Shown: positions 60,542-64,000 of the stretch, one piece after another
Layout of the letters: each line of letters begins with the position of its first letter
Position numbering within the stretch: position 1 is the stretch's first letter
DNA from: Xanthomonas sp. 3793
GTDB lineage: Bacteria > Pseudomonadota > Gammaproteobacteria > Xanthomonadales > Xanthomonadaceae
Reading direction: 5' to 3'
DNA length: 64,000 nucleotides
Assembly: GCF_024806835.1 (NCBI RefSeq)
Contig: NZ_JANTYU010000002.1
Location: 62,001 to 126,000 of the forward strand
Notes under the pieces: model-generated
What the model was told of the DNA's origin: nothing
Databases searched by the model: none
What the model saw: only the letters and a program-made list of their open reading frames with translations
Program-made: the position numbers and the translations under genes

Positions 60542-60573
60542 CGCCTCAAATCCCCATTCCTGCGGAGCGCCCC

Positions 60574-63045
<2,472 letters not shown>

Positions 63046-63071
63046 CGTGCGCTGTCTAAGACGTCCCGAAA

Positions 63072-63108
63072 CAAGCCAAAACCCGCGTCGTTATTGGGTT
63101 TTGGCTTG
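63072..63108 (+). terminator. Hairpin after lon
   Basis: 13-bp perfect stem CAAGCCAAAACCC / GGGTTTTGGCTTG with an 11-base loop; T residues lie inside the right arm. Likely terminator of lon. Confidence 0.7.
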
Positions 63109-63259
63109 CGTGCTGTTGGGGGCGCTGGTATAAATGCACGACTCGTGGGCGCGGCAAAATGTGATGCGTCACGCGATACCACTTGTGTCGGGTTCTTCGC
63201 TAACGGCAAGAGCGCCGATTGTCGATTCCGCGGCATCTGCCGCAAAGGGAGTTTCAAGA

Positions 63260-63532
63260 ATGAATAAAACCGAATTGATCGATGGCGTTGCCGCTGCCGC
63301 TGACATCTCCAAGGCTGAAGCTGGCCGTGCTGTCGACGCGGTTGTGAGCGAAATCACCAAGGCGCTGAAGAAGGGCGACGCTGTCACCCTCGTTGGCTTC
63401 GGCACCTTCCAGGTCCGCGAGCGCGCTGAGCGTACCGGCCGCAATCCGAAGACCGGCGACAGCATCAAGATCGCTGCTTCGAAGAATCCTGCATTCAAGG
63501 CTGGCAAAGCCCTGAAGGATGCAGTAAACTAA
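63260..63532 (+). CDS. hupB: DNA-binding protein HU-beta
   Basis: 90 residues from the ATG at 63260; the frame is open upstream to 63134 but without a ribosome site fit. [20 protein letters not shown] and the HU signature [24 protein letters not shown], with the DNA-binding arm. Nucleoid protein; may also assist prophage recombination. It follows lon as usual in gammaproteobacteria. Confidence 0.97.
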   Translation: MNKTELIDGVAAAADISKAEAGRAVDAVVSEITKALKKGDAVTLVGFGTFQVRERAERTGRNPKTGDSIKIAASKNPAFKAGKALKDAVN

Positions 63533-63543
63533 TCGACTCGCTA

Positions 63544-63618
63544 GGGTGCTTAGCTCAGCGGTAGAGCGTCTCCCTTACACGGAGAGGGTCGGGGGTTCGA
63601 AACCCTCAGCACCCACCA
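63544..63618 (+). tRNA. tRNA-Val(TAC)
   Basis: Acceptor GGGTGCT / AGCACCC, anticodon loop CTTACAC (TAC), encoded CCA. Confidence 0.97.
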
Positions 63619-63645
63619 CTAAGCACCAAGCAAAGTTTTAAGCGC

Positions 63646-63722
63646 GGAGCGGTAGTTCAGCTGGTTAGAATGCTGGCCTGTCACGCCGGAGGTCGCGGGT
63701 TCGAGTCCCGTCCGCTCCGCCA
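63646..63722 (+). tRNA. tRNA-Asp(GTC), copy 1
   Basis: Acceptor GGAGCGG / CCGCTCC, anticodon loop CTGTCAC (GTC), encoded CCA. Identical to the copy at 63815-63891. Confidence 0.97.
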
Positions 63723-63730
63723 GTTACACC

Positions 63731-63762
63731 GAAGCCCCTGAGCAATTGGGGGCTTCGTTTTC
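63731..63762 (+). terminator. Terminator-like hairpin after tRNA-Asp copy 1
   Basis: GAAGCCCC / GGGGCTTC stem then TTTT. Lies between the two tRNA-Asp genes, so the second may have its own promoter or depend on read-through. Confidence 0.7.
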
Positions 63763-63814
63763 TCCACGACATTCGCGATGCGACTGCAGTGGGGTAGATG
63801 TCCAAGTTTAAAGC

Positions 63815-63891
63815 GGAGCGGTAGTTCAGCTGGTTAGAATGCTGGCCTGTCACGCCGGAGGTCGCGGGTTCGAGTCCCGTCCGCTCCGCCA
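63815..63891 (+). tRNA. tRNA-Asp(GTC), copy 2
   Basis: Identical in sequence to copy 1, 92 bases downstream. Same anticodon GTC and encoded CCA. Confidence 0.97.
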
Positions 63892-63900
63892 GTTATACCC

Positions 63901-63932
63901 AAGCCCTCGGCCTTGTGCCGGGGGCTTTTTTG
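63901..63932 (+). terminator. Intrinsic terminator after tRNA-Asp copy 2
   Basis: AAGCCCTCGGC / GCCGGGGGCTT stem (one mismatch) followed by TTTTTT. Ends the tRNA series. The rest of the window shows no gene. Confidence 0.85.
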
Positions 63933-64000
63933 TTGGCTGTTTGAAGTTGTCCGGCGAGTGGATGGCGCATTGGCCTTTGGTGGTGGGAGCTCGGATCGGG

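Overview
The window comes from a GC-rich gammaproteobacterium, almost certainly a Xanthomonas. The evidence is the chromosomal gene set and order (phoB-phoR-ppk-ppx; NAD-type isocitrate dehydrogenase; tig-clpP-clpX-lon-hupB; a 420-residue LipA-type secreted lipase), dispersed GGGATTC tandem repeats, and an SOS box of the Xanthomonadaceae type TTAG-N6-TACTA. No database search was possible, so species-level placement is inference.

Left chromosomal arm (1-12341): a truncated GT4 glycosyltransferase; a phosphate/polyphosphate block on the minus strand (phoB-phoR, a 34-bp palindrome, ppk, ppx) with a Pho-box-like site upstream of phoB; a BepA-like M48 protease; glutaredoxin overlapping an AhpD-like gene; isocitrate dehydrogenase; a Bax inhibitor-1 family membrane protein; and a tRNA cluster Pro-Arg-His-Lys.

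Prophage (12296-52820, about 40.5 kb): a P2-type myophage integrated in tRNA-Lys(CTT), bounded by a 46-bp direct repeat (attL inside the intact tRNA, attR at 52775-52820). From attL it carries an accessory membrane protein, a tyrosine integrase, a DUF4224-like putative excisionase, and a tightly overlapping early operon of small genes. A toprim primase/helicase, an Ogr/Delta activator, a Cox-like regulator and a divergent repressor follow. The minus-strand late genes, read from 43087 downward, are O-N-M-L-X, two holin-like proteins, a GH19-like endolysin, Rz with embedded Rz1, R-S, J-I-H with a fibre-associated gene, V-W, FI-FII-E-E'-T-U-D. P and Q (large terminase subunit and portal) diverge on the plus strand.

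Accessory cassettes, visibly AT-richer than the virion genes, sit between modules: a TIR-like nucleotide-binding protein with a DUF5677-like partner; a plus-strand Stv-adhesin-like gene; an FRG-domain gene with a membrane protein and a small Cys4 protein; a Com regulator overlapping a DNA methyltransferase; a DUF4411 PIN toxin with an XRE-ImmA/IrrE antitoxin; umuDC under a LexA box; and a convergent HTH/RelE-like pair. A non-coding AT-rich element at 48890-49195, with near-perfect 22-bp terminal inverted repeats and eleven GGTAAT motifs, is the most unusual unexplained sequence. It is a candidate phage replication origin, because no P2 gene A is present.

Right chromosomal arm (52821-64000): LipA-like lipase, a PAS sensor kinase, tRNA-Leu, tig, clpP, clpX, lon, hupB, and tRNA-Val plus two identical tRNA-Asp genes.
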